The notes under the pieces were generated by a model. That model worked only from the letters and a program-made list of their open reading frames with translations. It did no database searches and was not told where the DNA came from. Both the position numbers and the translations under genes were made by a program. This document shows positions 55,576 to 64,000 of a stretch of 64,000 nucleotides of DNA, in pieces. The first letter of the stretch is position 1. Each line of letters opens with the position of its first letter. Origin of the DNA: an uncultured Pontibacter sp. (lineage in GTDB: Bacteria > Bacteroidota > Bacteroidia > Cytophagales > Hymenobacteraceae); contig NZ_CANMNI010000001.1 of the NCBI RefSeq assembly GCF_947499215.1, positions 310,001 to 374,000 on the forward strand, given 5' to 3'.

Positions 55576-57699
55576 TTAGTGCCTAAAGTATACTTTGAAG
55601 ACTGATCCTATTCCCAAACGGCTTTCCACCTCTATCCTGCCACCGGCATTCTCCACGATTCTTTTGACAATGTATAGCCCGATGCCAGAGCCTTCCACAT
55701 GGTCATGGAGCCGCTTGAACATGGAGAAAATCTTGTCTTCATCGGCCATGTTAATTCCCAACCCATTGTCAGCTACGGCTAGCATAATGGATTCTGGCGA
55801 AGTTTCAGTGAAAACACGTATAAAGGGCGGGCGATCAGGTGAACGGTATTTGAGTGCATTGCTTATCAGGTTATAGACAATACTCCTGATGTTTTTGGCA
55901 GAAAACTGCACCGCAGCGCCTTCGCTAATGTCCGTTTCAACTACTGCACCGGTCTCCTTGATAACTGATTCAAAGTCGAGCGTAACTTCCCCTACAACAT
56001 CGGCCAAATTAATAAAGGACACATCATCACCAGCCTCACGCTGTATCTTGGCTACTTCCGTCAGGTCGGAAAGCGCCTTTTTGAAACGTTCGATTGAGCT
56101 ATGGATAAGCCCAATTAGTTCTTGTACCAATTCAGAGGCCAAGGTATCATCAGACATACAGTCTGTGAGGGCATGCATCAGGCCTTCAATATTGGATATA
56201 GGGGCTTTCAGATCATGAGAGGCAGCATACACAAAATTATCCAAGTCAGCGTTGATGGCCAGCAGCTCCCCGTTCATCGCCTCGATCTCGCGGCGTGCCG
56301 CCACCTGCTCGCTTATGTCGATGGCAACCGCAATGATGCCGTCCATCTCTCCCTGCTCATTACGCACAGGCTGGTACACAAAGTTAAGGTAAGCTGTTTC
56401 CAGTTTTCCATTGCGCTCAAGGTCTACGGGAAGTTCGTTCGCCACAAAGGGCTGCTCCGTTTCATAGACCCCATCCAACAATTCTTTTATACCTTGGTCT
56501 TTTACCTCTGGCAGCGCCTCCAGAACAGGCTTGCCAATGAGATCCTCCTGGCGGCGGCCCCAAATCTGGCAAATACCGGGGTTAGCCAAATCGATAATAT
56601 AATTAGGACCACGCAGTATGGTTATTCCCACGGGAGCCTGCTGAAACATTTCATTCAAAGCTTTCTGCTGTTTCATCACAGCTTCACGTGCCTGTGTACT
56701 GATGATGGACGTGGCGATCTGCCTACTCAGCAGTTTATGGAAATTCTGGTAATCATTGCTATACTCCAAGTGCGGATTTATACCTGCTACGAAGAAGCCG
56801 AGCACCTCTTCCTGCTCCGATCGCAAGATGGGTAGTATAACGGCTTTTCTAGGCAGCGCTGTCGTTGCAATTTCCTTCTGCGTATCTTTTGAGCCGAAGG
56901 GGGGATCAAAAAGGATGGGCTGTCTTTTTGTTAAGGCCTCTTTCATAGGGCACATACCAACCTTATCCAGCTTATTCAAGCTTACAACTTTCTGCACCTC
57001 ATCAAGGGTCACATCACCTGATGTACCTGCCAATTTGGCTTCAGAAGTGCCCCTGTTCAACAGGTAAATCATGCTGTAGGGTATATCCTTGGAGTTCTCA
57101 GACAAGAGATCACAGGTAACCTGACAGGCCTGTTCTATTGTGTAAATCTGAGATAGTACTTCGGAAGCATTATTTAACGTGTTGAGGCGCCGCTGACTGA
57201 GTACAGAGTTTGTTTCTTCGTAACAGGCGCAAAATACGCCCTCCACTTCCCCCTTGTCATCGAAAGCGGGACTATAGGAAAAAGTCCAATAGGTCTCTTC
57301 TGCAAAGCCTTTTCTTTCCAAGTACAACAACAGGTTTTCTGCATAAAAGGCCTGCCCATTCTCTAAAATCCCTTCTGTAATATCTCCTACATTATCCCAT
57401 ATCTCCGACCATATGTCTCGGGCACTGCCGCCTAGCGCATCTGGATGTTTTTTACCCAATGCAGGTATATAGGCATCATTATAAAACTTATACAAACCCT
57501 TTGACCACCAAATGAACATGGGGAACTGGGAATGCAGCATAAGTCGGATATTGGTTTTCAAGCTTTGGGGCCAGTTGGCCGGGTCTCCGAGCGAATGGTT
57601 GTTCCAATCGTATTCCCGCATCAGGGCACCCATCTCGCCACCGCCCTGAAGAAATGCCAGCGCTTTGTTATTGGTCATACTACCATCTACTTCTCTCAT
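55576..57699 (-). CDS. PAS/GAF sensor histidine kinase
   Basis: SHDLKAPISNIEGLMHAL; NLISNALKYRSPD; ADNGLGINMADEDKIFSMFKRLHDHVEGSGIGLYIVKRIV. Confidence 0.96.
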   Translation of the reverse strand: MREVDGSMTNNKALAFLQGGGEMGALMREYDWNNHSLGDPANWPQSLKTNIRLMLHSQFPMFIWWSKGLYKFYNDAYIPALGKKHPDALGGSARDIWSEIWDNVGDITEGILENGQAFYAENLLLYLERKGFAEETYWTFSYSPAFDDKGEVEGVFCACYEETNSVLSQRRLNTLNNASEVLSQIYTIEQACQVTCDLLSENSKDIPYSMIYLLNRGTSEAKLAGTSGDVTLDEVQKVVSLNKLDKVGMCPMKEALTKRQPILFDPPFGSKDTQKEIATTALPRKAVILPILRSEQEEVLGFFVAGINPHLEYSNDYQNFHKLLSRQIATSIISTQAREAVMKQQKALNEMFQQAPVGITILRGPNYIIDLANPGICQIWGRRQEDLIGKPVLEALPEVKDQGIKELLDGVYETEQPFVANELPVDLERNGKLETAYLNFVYQPVRNEQGEMDGIIAVAIDISEQVAARREIEAMNGELLAINADLDNFVYAASHDLKAPISNIEGLMHALTDCMSDDTLASELVQELIGLIHSSIERFKKALSDLTEVAKIQREAGDDVSFINLADVVGEVTLDFESVIKETGAVVETDISEGAAVQFSAKNIRSIVYNLISNALKYRSPDRPPFIRVFTETSPESIMLAVADNGLGINMADEDKIFSMFKRLHDHVEGSGIGLYIVKRIVENAGGRIEVESRLGIGSVFKVYFRH

Positions 57700-57954
57700 A
57701 AATAAGGAATTTTTAATACAGGTAAGAAGCTACCCATATTCGTTACCAGACAATACCTTCGAAAGTTGGCAGGTCGTGGCCCTTGGAAACACAAACCCTA
57801 ATATGCGAACATAAGCCTGATAAACAAAATCCAAGAGCTATCCTTTAAGCTTTACATAAAGAGATGGCATAGGGGCTTTTAAGCAAAAATGCCCCCTGTA
57901 ACTGGAACAGGAGGCATTTTTTAAACTAAGTTCTATTGCGGCAAAATGACGGTG

Positions 57955-59355
57955 CTACAAGGCGTTCTTCTTTAGCTCCGCCTGAAACTTCTTCAACTGC
58001 GGATCGATCTGCTTTTTGTCGCCTACCACGACAAGCGTCATGTTTTTCGGCTGTATGTATTTCTGAACAGTTTGCTGTACCTGTTGCGGTGTAATGGCGT
58101 GGATGTTCTGCACCTGATTGGAGAGGAAACTGTCCGGCAGGTCGTGCAACTCCAGAAAACTAAGCTGGGAGATGATGCCCCAAGGCGAGGAGTTGCGGAG
58201 CACAAACAAACCGGCCTCATAGTTTTTGATGCCCTCCAGTTCTTCCTCTGATGGCGCTTCGGTGCTCAACCTGTTGATCTCGCGCAGGATCTCACGCAAG
58301 GAGTTTCCGGTATGCTCCGTGGTCACGTCAGCAACCTGCGCCCAATCGCCCACACGGTAGCGTGCTGCCAGTGTGCTGTAGGGCGAATAGGTATAGCCTT
58401 TGTCTTCGCGGATGTTGCGGGTTATACGGGACCCGAAGGAGCCGCCCAGCAGCGAGTTGGTTACACGCAGTGCCATGTAATCCGGGTGCGAGGGGTCTAC
58501 CACCGGCAGGCCGAACACGATCGTGGACTGGGGCGCCCCCGGACGGTCCTGCACGATCATGGTGCCTTTGGTAACGGGCTTGGCCACTTCGATCTGCGGG
58601 GCGGGGCCTTTTGTCCAATTGCTCAGCGTGGAAGTAATTGCCTCTTTCATCTCCCCCTCATCGAACATGCCGGCCACGTATATCGTGGTACGATCGGCGC
58701 CGAACTGCTTCTGATAAAAATCGCGTACCTGTGCGGCCGTAAAGCCTTCAATCATGGCATCGGTTGGCAAGTCGCGTCCATAGGGATGATTGGCATAGAT
58801 AGCTCCCCGGTACTTGGTCTGTGCGATAGAACCCGGTTGCTGGCGCTGCAGGTTGGTCTGCCGCTTGAAGTCATTCTTGATACGGTCGAGCTCCGACTCC
58901 GGGAAAGCCGGATTCTGTACCAAGTCAGCCATAATAGCAACCAGCTCCGGACCGTACTCTGAAAGCGCCGAACCGGAGATCCACGTCTGATTCGGCCCCA
59001 CACTCACAGACAGCGATCCGCCAAGGCGGGCCACTTCCTCGGCCAGTTGGCGGGCGTTGCGGGTGGGGGTTCCCTCCTGCATCAGGTTGCCTACAATATC
59101 GGCAAGACCGTTTTCTTTTTCCGTCTCGTGCACGTTACCGACCTGCACTTCCATGCTCACCACCACCTTGGGGATTTCACCATAGGGCACCATGGTAGCC
59201 GAGAGGCCATTAGGGAGTTCAAACTCCTCTTTGGCAGGTAGTGTAAAGTTTTTCGGAGTGCCCCCTTCAGGCGGGGTTTGCTTCTGCGCCAAGGCTATAC
59301 CTGATGTAAGGCCCAACATGGCGCTCAGTGTTATCGTGATTAGTTTCTTATACAT
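57955..59355 (-). CDS. M16-family peptidase-like protein (no HxxEH seen)
   Basis: Signal peptide; ENGLADIVGNLMQEGTPTRNARQLAEEVARLGGSL; paired with downstream-coordinate M16. Confidence 0.93.
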   Translation of the reverse strand: MYKKLITITLSAMLGLTSGIALAQKQTPPEGGTPKNFTLPAKEEFELPNGLSATMVPYGEIPKVVVSMEVQVGNVHETEKENGLADIVGNLMQEGTPTRNARQLAEEVARLGGSLSVSVGPNQTWISGSALSEYGPELVAIMADLVQNPAFPESELDRIKNDFKRQTNLQRQQPGSIAQTKYRGAIYANHPYGRDLPTDAMIEGFTAAQVRDFYQKQFGADRTTIYVAGMFDEGEMKEAITSTLSNWTKGPAPQIEVAKPVTKGTMIVQDRPGAPQSTIVFGLPVVDPSHPDYMALRVTNSLLGGSFGSRITRNIREDKGYTYSPYSTLAARYRVGDWAQVADVTTEHTGNSLREILREINRLSTEAPSEEELEGIKNYEAGLFVLRNSSPWGIISQLSFLELHDLPDSFLSNQVQNIHAITPQQVQQTVQKYIQPKNMTLVVVGDKKQIDPQLKKFQAELKKNAL

Positions 59356-59360
59356 AGCGA

Positions 59361-60803
59361 TTAGCTTTTAGCGAGTGGGTTTACAACTAAGACAGTTCTG
59401 TTTGTCGGACGCAGATACTCCTGAATGGTTTTCTGCAACAACTCGGGCGTCACTTTTCTAAACTCCGCCTCTATGCGGTTGATGCGACTAGGATCGTCGT
59501 CGAATAGGGCGAAAGAGGCAAGCATGTCCGCTTTGCCAAAACCCGAGGAGGCGCTCAGTTGATCGTAGAGCGATGCGCGGATTTTAACGATCGCCAAATC
59601 AACCAGTTCCTGGCTGATACCCTCCTGCTGTAGCTTCTGTATTTCCTGATCCACCACAGCCATAATTTCGTCAGAGGCCACATTCTGATCGTGAATCAGG
59701 CTGCCCATCCACAGCATCGGTCCGTTGTAGTTGAACATGTTGCCAAGGAAGGCGTTGATGCCGCCGTCCACAGAGCCGGTATAGCCCCGCTCCTGCACCA
59801 GTGCCTGATAAAGGCGGCTGTCGTTGCCCTGCAGCAGAATCTGATCTAACAGCCCCATTGCATAGTACTCCGGTGAATTTCGCTCCGGCATGTGGTAGGC
59901 AAAGGCTATTGCTGGGCGGTTGGCAAGTTTGTCATCCTTGGTGAAACGCTGCTCCTTCTCCTGACGCGGTTCGGTCAGGTCAACAGGCTCGGGCAGCGTT
60001 GCGGAGGGTATATCGCCAAAGTATTGCTTCACCCAGTTCTTAGCATCTCCGGTTTCAAAGTCACCCACCACAACCAGTACGGCATTGTTTGGCGAGTAAA
60101 AGGTATCGAAGAAGGACTTTACGTCCTCTAGGTTGGCGGCGTCAAGGTCTTCTAAATCACCGTAGAAGTTATGCGCATTGTACCAGTTCTTGTTGGCGTA
60201 CTGCGGCATGTCGAGCCATGGGAAGCCCCCATAAGGCTGATTGAGCACGTTTACTTTCACCTCATTCTTCACCACTCCCTGCTGGTTGGTCAGGTTCTCC
60301 TGTGTGATATTGAGTCCGCGCATGCGATCGGCCTCGGCCCAGAGCATGGTCTCCAGCTTATGCGCCGGCACAATCTCGAAATAGTTGGTAAAATCAAAGC
60401 GGGTTGAGCCGTTGAGGATACCGCCGTTTTTCTGCACCAGCTGGATGAACTCCATCTTGCCCAAGTTATCAGAGCCTTGGAACATCATGTGCTCAAAGAG
60501 ATGGGCGAAACCGGTGCGGTCCTTCGGCTCGATGCGAAAGCCGATGTTGTAGTAAACGGCAATGGTAGCCAACGGAGCCGTTTTGTCTTGGGAGAGCACC
60601 ACTTTAAGCCCATTGTCCAAGGTATAATAATCCACCGGAATCTGATAGGCGGAGCCGGTCGTGGCCGGGCTAACCGACTCAGCAGTTGCCGTAGTCGTGT
60701 CGGTTTCGGCTGTCGGGGTGGTGCGCTGGCTGCAGGCGGCGGTTCCCAGCAGCAGCACCAAGCTGCCCCATCTCATAATTCTTGCTAAAGGTTTGATTTT
60801 CAT
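59361..60803 (-). CDS. M16-family zinc peptidase (catalytic)
   Basis: Lipobox LLLGTAAC; GFAHLFEHMMFQGS (HxxEH); 5 bp upstream of its partner. Confidence 0.96.
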   Translation of the reverse strand: MKIKPLARIMRWGSLVLLLGTAACSQRTTPTAETDTTTATAESVSPATTGSAYQIPVDYYTLDNGLKVVLSQDKTAPLATIAVYYNIGFRIEPKDRTGFAHLFEHMMFQGSDNLGKMEFIQLVQKNGGILNGSTRFDFTNYFEIVPAHKLETMLWAEADRMRGLNITQENLTNQQGVVKNEVKVNVLNQPYGGFPWLDMPQYANKNWYNAHNFYGDLEDLDAANLEDVKSFFDTFYSPNNAVLVVVGDFETGDAKNWVKQYFGDIPSATLPEPVDLTEPRQEKEQRFTKDDKLANRPAIAFAYHMPERNSPEYYAMGLLDQILLQGNDSRLYQALVQERGYTGSVDGGINAFLGNMFNYNGPMLWMGSLIHDQNVASDEIMAVVDQEIQKLQQEGISQELVDLAIVKIRASLYDQLSASSGFGKADMLASFALFDDDPSRINRIEAEFRKVTPELLQKTIQEYLRPTNRTVLVVNPLAKS

Positions 60804-60982
60804 TATGCGCTGATTTTAAGGTTGAAGATATTTTAAGCCTTAATCCAGAGCCTTTTACGGAAACCGTATAAAATATATACTAAAAAATATGTTTAATTTT
60901 AAAATCTTACCCAGTCTATATAAAAACAGCCCGAGCTTATCCAGTAAGCTCGGGCTGTTTAAAAGATGACGATATAAGCCCG

Positions 60983-61540
60983 TTATTTTGGTAGCAGCAC
61001 TTGGTCGATTACGTGGATGATGCCATTTGAAGTAGGTATGGAAGCCAGAATGTTCACCCCGTTCACAGTCGCCTGCTCACCGTTAAGCCCCAATGTAACG
61101 CGACCGCCGTTTACCTGACCTAGACTCATGTCATTGTCAAATCGCTCAATCGGAATTACGCCCACATACACGTGATACTGCAGCACATTCTTCAGATCGC
61201 TTTTGTTCTCAGGTTTGAGCAGGCCATCCACGGTACCTGCCGGCAGTTTATCAAATGCCGCGTTTGTTGGAGCGAACACCGTAAAAGGGCCTGCATTGGC
61301 TAGGGCATCCACAAGTCCGGCCGCTTTAACGGCAGCTACCAGTGTGGTATGGTCCTGTGAGCCGGAAGCAACCTGCACGATGTTCTGCTGCGACTGGTCG
61401 TCTGCCACAGCGGACTGTCCGGCACCCTGCGGTTCTTCTGTCTGTGTGGAGGCTACCGCCGTTTCTTGCTCGTTGGCGGTGTTGCAGGAGGCTAATAGGC
61501 CGAATCCCGCAAGGATCAATGTTAGATTTAAAATTTTCAT
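60983..61540 (-). CDS. Fasciclin-domain lipoprotein
   Basis: Lipobox GLLASC; LVDALANAGPFTVFAPTNAAFDKLPAGTVDGLL; NGIIHVIDQVLLPK. Confidence 0.95.
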   Translation of the reverse strand: MKILNLTLILAGFGLLASCNTANEQETAVASTQTEEPQGAGQSAVADDQSQQNIVQVASGSQDHTTLVAAVKAAGLVDALANAGPFTVFAPTNAAFDKLPAGTVDGLLKPENKSDLKNVLQYHVYVGVIPIERFDNDMSLGQVNGGRVTLGLNGEQATVNGVNILASIPTSNGIIHVIDQVLLPK

Positions 61541-61734
61541 GTCAGTTCGATGGTTTAGTTTCAGATGTAATATTGGAGAAATTTCTTACCTTGAAATATG
61601 ACTGTGATTAGTCTAAAAAATGATATTTATTACTTTTACAGCTTGCCGCACACTGCTTAGGCCCTAAACTAGCCTAGGCCAAACAACATAGGCACGAAAC
61701 GCCGTACATCACTTAGTGCGAACCACAACCGGAT

Positions 61735-63348
61735 ATGAGAAATAAGAACGAACTACGCGATACGATATTCCGCCACCTCGATGGCATCGTCACAGCCCCT
61801 ACTGCCTTTAGCCTGCACCAGCACGGGGTGCTGCCCTACTTGCTGGAGGTTGGCGAGGCGACGCTTGAAGCACTTGTAAACCAATTCAAAGCCAACGATG
61901 GCTACCTCAATGTCGCACTCCGGGTGCTCTGTTCACAGGGCTGGCTCGAGCAGCAGCTCGACAATGTCACTGACCGGATCTCCTATCGCGTCACGGACCG
62001 AGGTCATATTGCCTTCAGGCTGGTATACCTGTATGAGGATGTGGTGAAGCTCATGCAACTGTCCGGCAAGTACCATCCCCGCAAATTTGAAAAGGAGCCC
62101 TACCAGCTATGGGCTCAGATCGCTGACAGGTATAAAAACAACTATGGGCTTACTTTGTCTGACGAAGGTGATGAGCGCGAGGTACAGCAACAGATCCTGC
62201 TCCACATAGAGGGCTTGCTGATGGGACCGACGATTGTGTTGCTGGGTATGAACGGCATGTTTCATAAATACTTCATGGAATCGCGTTTCAGCCCAGAGGA
62301 GTTTCACGAAAACCATGAGGACTTCCGAAAGATTCTGGACTTGTTCGCCCATTTGGGCTGGTTCCGAAAGGTGCGCGAGCAGTATGAATATACTGAAGAG
62401 GGTGTGTTCTTTGCCAAACGCGGAAGTGCCTATGGGGTGACCGTGTCGTACATCCCTACTTTCAGGCATCTGGATGACTTGATTTTCGGGAATCCGAATG
62501 TGCTCTGGGACAAGCCGGAGGGATCGCCTGAGTTACATGTGGACCGTGAGATGAACGTATGGGGCAGTGGTGGGGCTCACGCTACGTACTTCAATGTGAT
62601 TGACGAGATTATCATCGAGCTCTTCAACCGGCCGATACACGAGCAGCCGAAAGGTATACTGGATATGGGTTGCGGTAACGGCGCTTTCCTGCAGCACATG
62701 TTCGACGTGATCGAGCGGCAAACCGCCCGCGGCAAGGTACTGGACCAGTACCCGCTCTTTCTAGTTGGTGCCGACTACAACCAAGCAGCCCTCAAGGTAA
62801 CTCGCGCCAACCTCATTAAGGCAGACATTTGGGCCAAAGTGATCTGGGGCGACATTGGCAGGCCCGACCTGCTGGCCGATGACCTGCGCGAAAACTACAA
62901 CATTAACCTGAAGGAACTGCTAAACGTACGCACCTTCCTTGACCACAACCGCATCTGGGAGCGCCCGAGCAAACGTACCGAAAGCAGGCTGAGTGAGTCT
63001 ACAGGTGCCTTTGCCTTTCGGGGCATGCGCATTAGCAACAACGAGGTAGAGGACAACCTGCTGGAGCACCTCAAAAAATGGACGCCCTATGTGGATAAGT
63101 TCGGTCTGTTGACCATGGAACTGCATACCATCCCCCCTGCCTTGGCAGCAGCTAACCTTGGCAAAACAGCTGCCACCGCCTACGACGCAACCCATGGATT
63201 CTCAGACCAATACATCGTAGAGGTGGAAGTATTCCATAAAGTGGCAGGCGAAGCCGGCTTGCATCCTGATAAAGGTGCTTTCCGACGCTTTCCGGATTCT
63301 GACTTAGCTACGATCAGCATCAACCTGCTGAAGGGTAAACAAGATTAA
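61735..63348 (+). CDS. Class I SAM-dependent methyltransferase, possibly AprA-related
   Basis: GILDMGCGNGAFLQHM motif I; FLVGADYNQAALKVTRANL; LLNVRTFLDHNRIWERP; winged-helix-like N-terminus. Confidence 0.85.
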   Translation: MRNKNELRDTIFRHLDGIVTAPTAFSLHQHGVLPYLLEVGEATLEALVNQFKANDGYLNVALRVLCSQGWLEQQLDNVTDRISYRVTDRGHIAFRLVYLYEDVVKLMQLSGKYHPRKFEKEPYQLWAQIADRYKNNYGLTLSDEGDEREVQQQILLHIEGLLMGPTIVLLGMNGMFHKYFMESRFSPEEFHENHEDFRKILDLFAHLGWFRKVREQYEYTEEGVFFAKRGSAYGVTVSYIPTFRHLDDLIFGNPNVLWDKPEGSPELHVDREMNVWGSGGAHATYFNVIDEIIIELFNRPIHEQPKGILDMGCGNGAFLQHMFDVIERQTARGKVLDQYPLFLVGADYNQAALKVTRANLIKADIWAKVIWGDIGRPDLLADDLRENYNINLKELLNVRTFLDHNRIWERPSKRTESRLSESTGAFAFRGMRISNNEVEDNLLEHLKKWTPYVDKFGLLTMELHTIPPALAAANLGKTAATAYDATHGFSDQYIVEVEVFHKVAGEAGLHPDKGAFRRFPDSDLATISINLLKGKQD

Positions 63349-63368
63349 CTCAGCACTATACCTGTCTC

Positions 63369-63818
63369 ATGATCACAATCCGTCACGCACAGCTCAGTGA
63401 CCTCCGGGAGGTTAAAGCGATCGACCAGCTCCTTTTTGGGGCGGATAGCTACCCGCTTTTCGTACTGCGGCAGTTCTATGATGTGACAGGTGATTATCTG
63501 CTGGTGGCCGAAACAGCAGGTGAGCTTGTCGGCTATATGCTGGCGCATTACAATCAAGATAAATCCTTGGGCTGGCTGCTCTCACTAGGCGTACTCCCCG
63601 CACACAGGGGCAAGCGCATCGGCGAGAAGCTGATGGCCGCCTGCATAGGTCAGATGGAAACGAAGGGAGTTGCAACACTATACCTGACCGTACATCCCGA
63701 CAATGCCGCTGGCATCAGCATTTATACCCGGTTGGGATTTGAAGTGAAGGAAGAGGTGGCAGACTATTACTTGGACGGCAGTCCGAGGCTCTTGATGAGC
63801 AAACAGATTAAAGTCTAG
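63369..63818 (+). CDS. GNAT-family acetyltransferase
   Basis: WLLSLGVLPAHRGKRIGEKLM (acetyl-CoA loop), LTVHPDNAAGISIYTRLGF; 20 bp after methyltransferase. Confidence 0.95.
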   Translation: MITIRHAQLSDLREVKAIDQLLFGADSYPLFVLRQFYDVTGDYLLVAETAGELVGYMLAHYNQDKSLGWLLSLGVLPAHRGKRIGEKLMAACIGQMETKGVATLYLTVHPDNAAGISIYTRLGFEVKEEVADYYLDGSPRLLMSKQIKV

Positions 63819-63848
63819 ACGTTTGTTTCTAGCGCTAGTGATTTGGTT

Positions 63849-64000
63849 TTAATAGACCATTTGAAACTGTACCTGCAGCTGATCCTTTACTTTCATAGTT
63901 AATATGGAAGGTCGCTTGATACTGAATTGCTCTAAGCTGATCTCAAAGCCGCCTTCCACCACCATGTCCTCCCCTTGTCTGTACTGGCGTGCTGTGAACC
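63849..64000 (-). CDS. C-terminal part of YceI-family protein (truncated by window end)
   Basis: Minus-strand frame reads FTARQYRQGEDMVVEGGFEISLEQFSIKRPSILTMKVKDQLQVQFQMVY*. Confidence 0.75.
   Translation of the reverse strand, partial: FTARQYRQGEDMVVEGGFEISLEQFSIKRPSILTMKVKDQLQVQFQMVY

Noticed and set aside
1-64000. CRISPR arrays, rRNA, tRNA, transposases, prophage genes
   Set aside because: None seen on reading both strands; absence by eye is not proof for tRNAs

Overview
This 64 kb window looks like a chromosomal segment from a Bacteroidota bacterium, possibly near Pontibacter/Hymenobacter; that placement is an inference from gene style, not a search. About 45 coding regions are supportable. 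They include a sulfatase, a RidA-like protein, a LytS/LytTR pair, a type I R-M operon (hsdM-hsdS-hsdR), an MscS channel, two serine hydrolases, two fasciclin proteins, an ADP-forming acyl-CoA synthetase, a MATE transporter, TatA plus two Tat-signal ferritin-like proteins, two ECF sigma/anti-sigma pairs, HrpB, several PAS histidine kinases, an M16 peptidase pair, and a methyltransferase/GNAT pair. No rRNA, tRNA or CRISPR was seen.

The most interesting regions are: (1) 44.2-54.7 kb, a seven-gene minus-strand cluster with a MotB/OmpA-like protein, a MotA-like protein with a long tail, a charged membrane protein, a 1154 aa actin/Hsp70-fold ATPase, a tubulin/FtsZ-like protein, a small membrane protein and a lipoprotein with a possible degenerate vWA domain; (2) a 59-bp element present twice (58/59 identical) on either side of that cluster, each copy with an ECF-like promoter (TGTAACC-N16-CGTATA) and a terminator hairpin, which looks like an undescribed small RNA; (3) 34.4-40.4 kb, a kinase-less bacteriophytochrome next to a CheB-CheR-PAS-histidine kinase fusion and an ABM/IsdG-like monooxygenase; (4) 61.7-63.8 kb, a methyltransferase plus GNAT pair that may resemble the AprA MT1-GNAT arrangement. 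All calls come from reading motifs by eye, and no database search was run.
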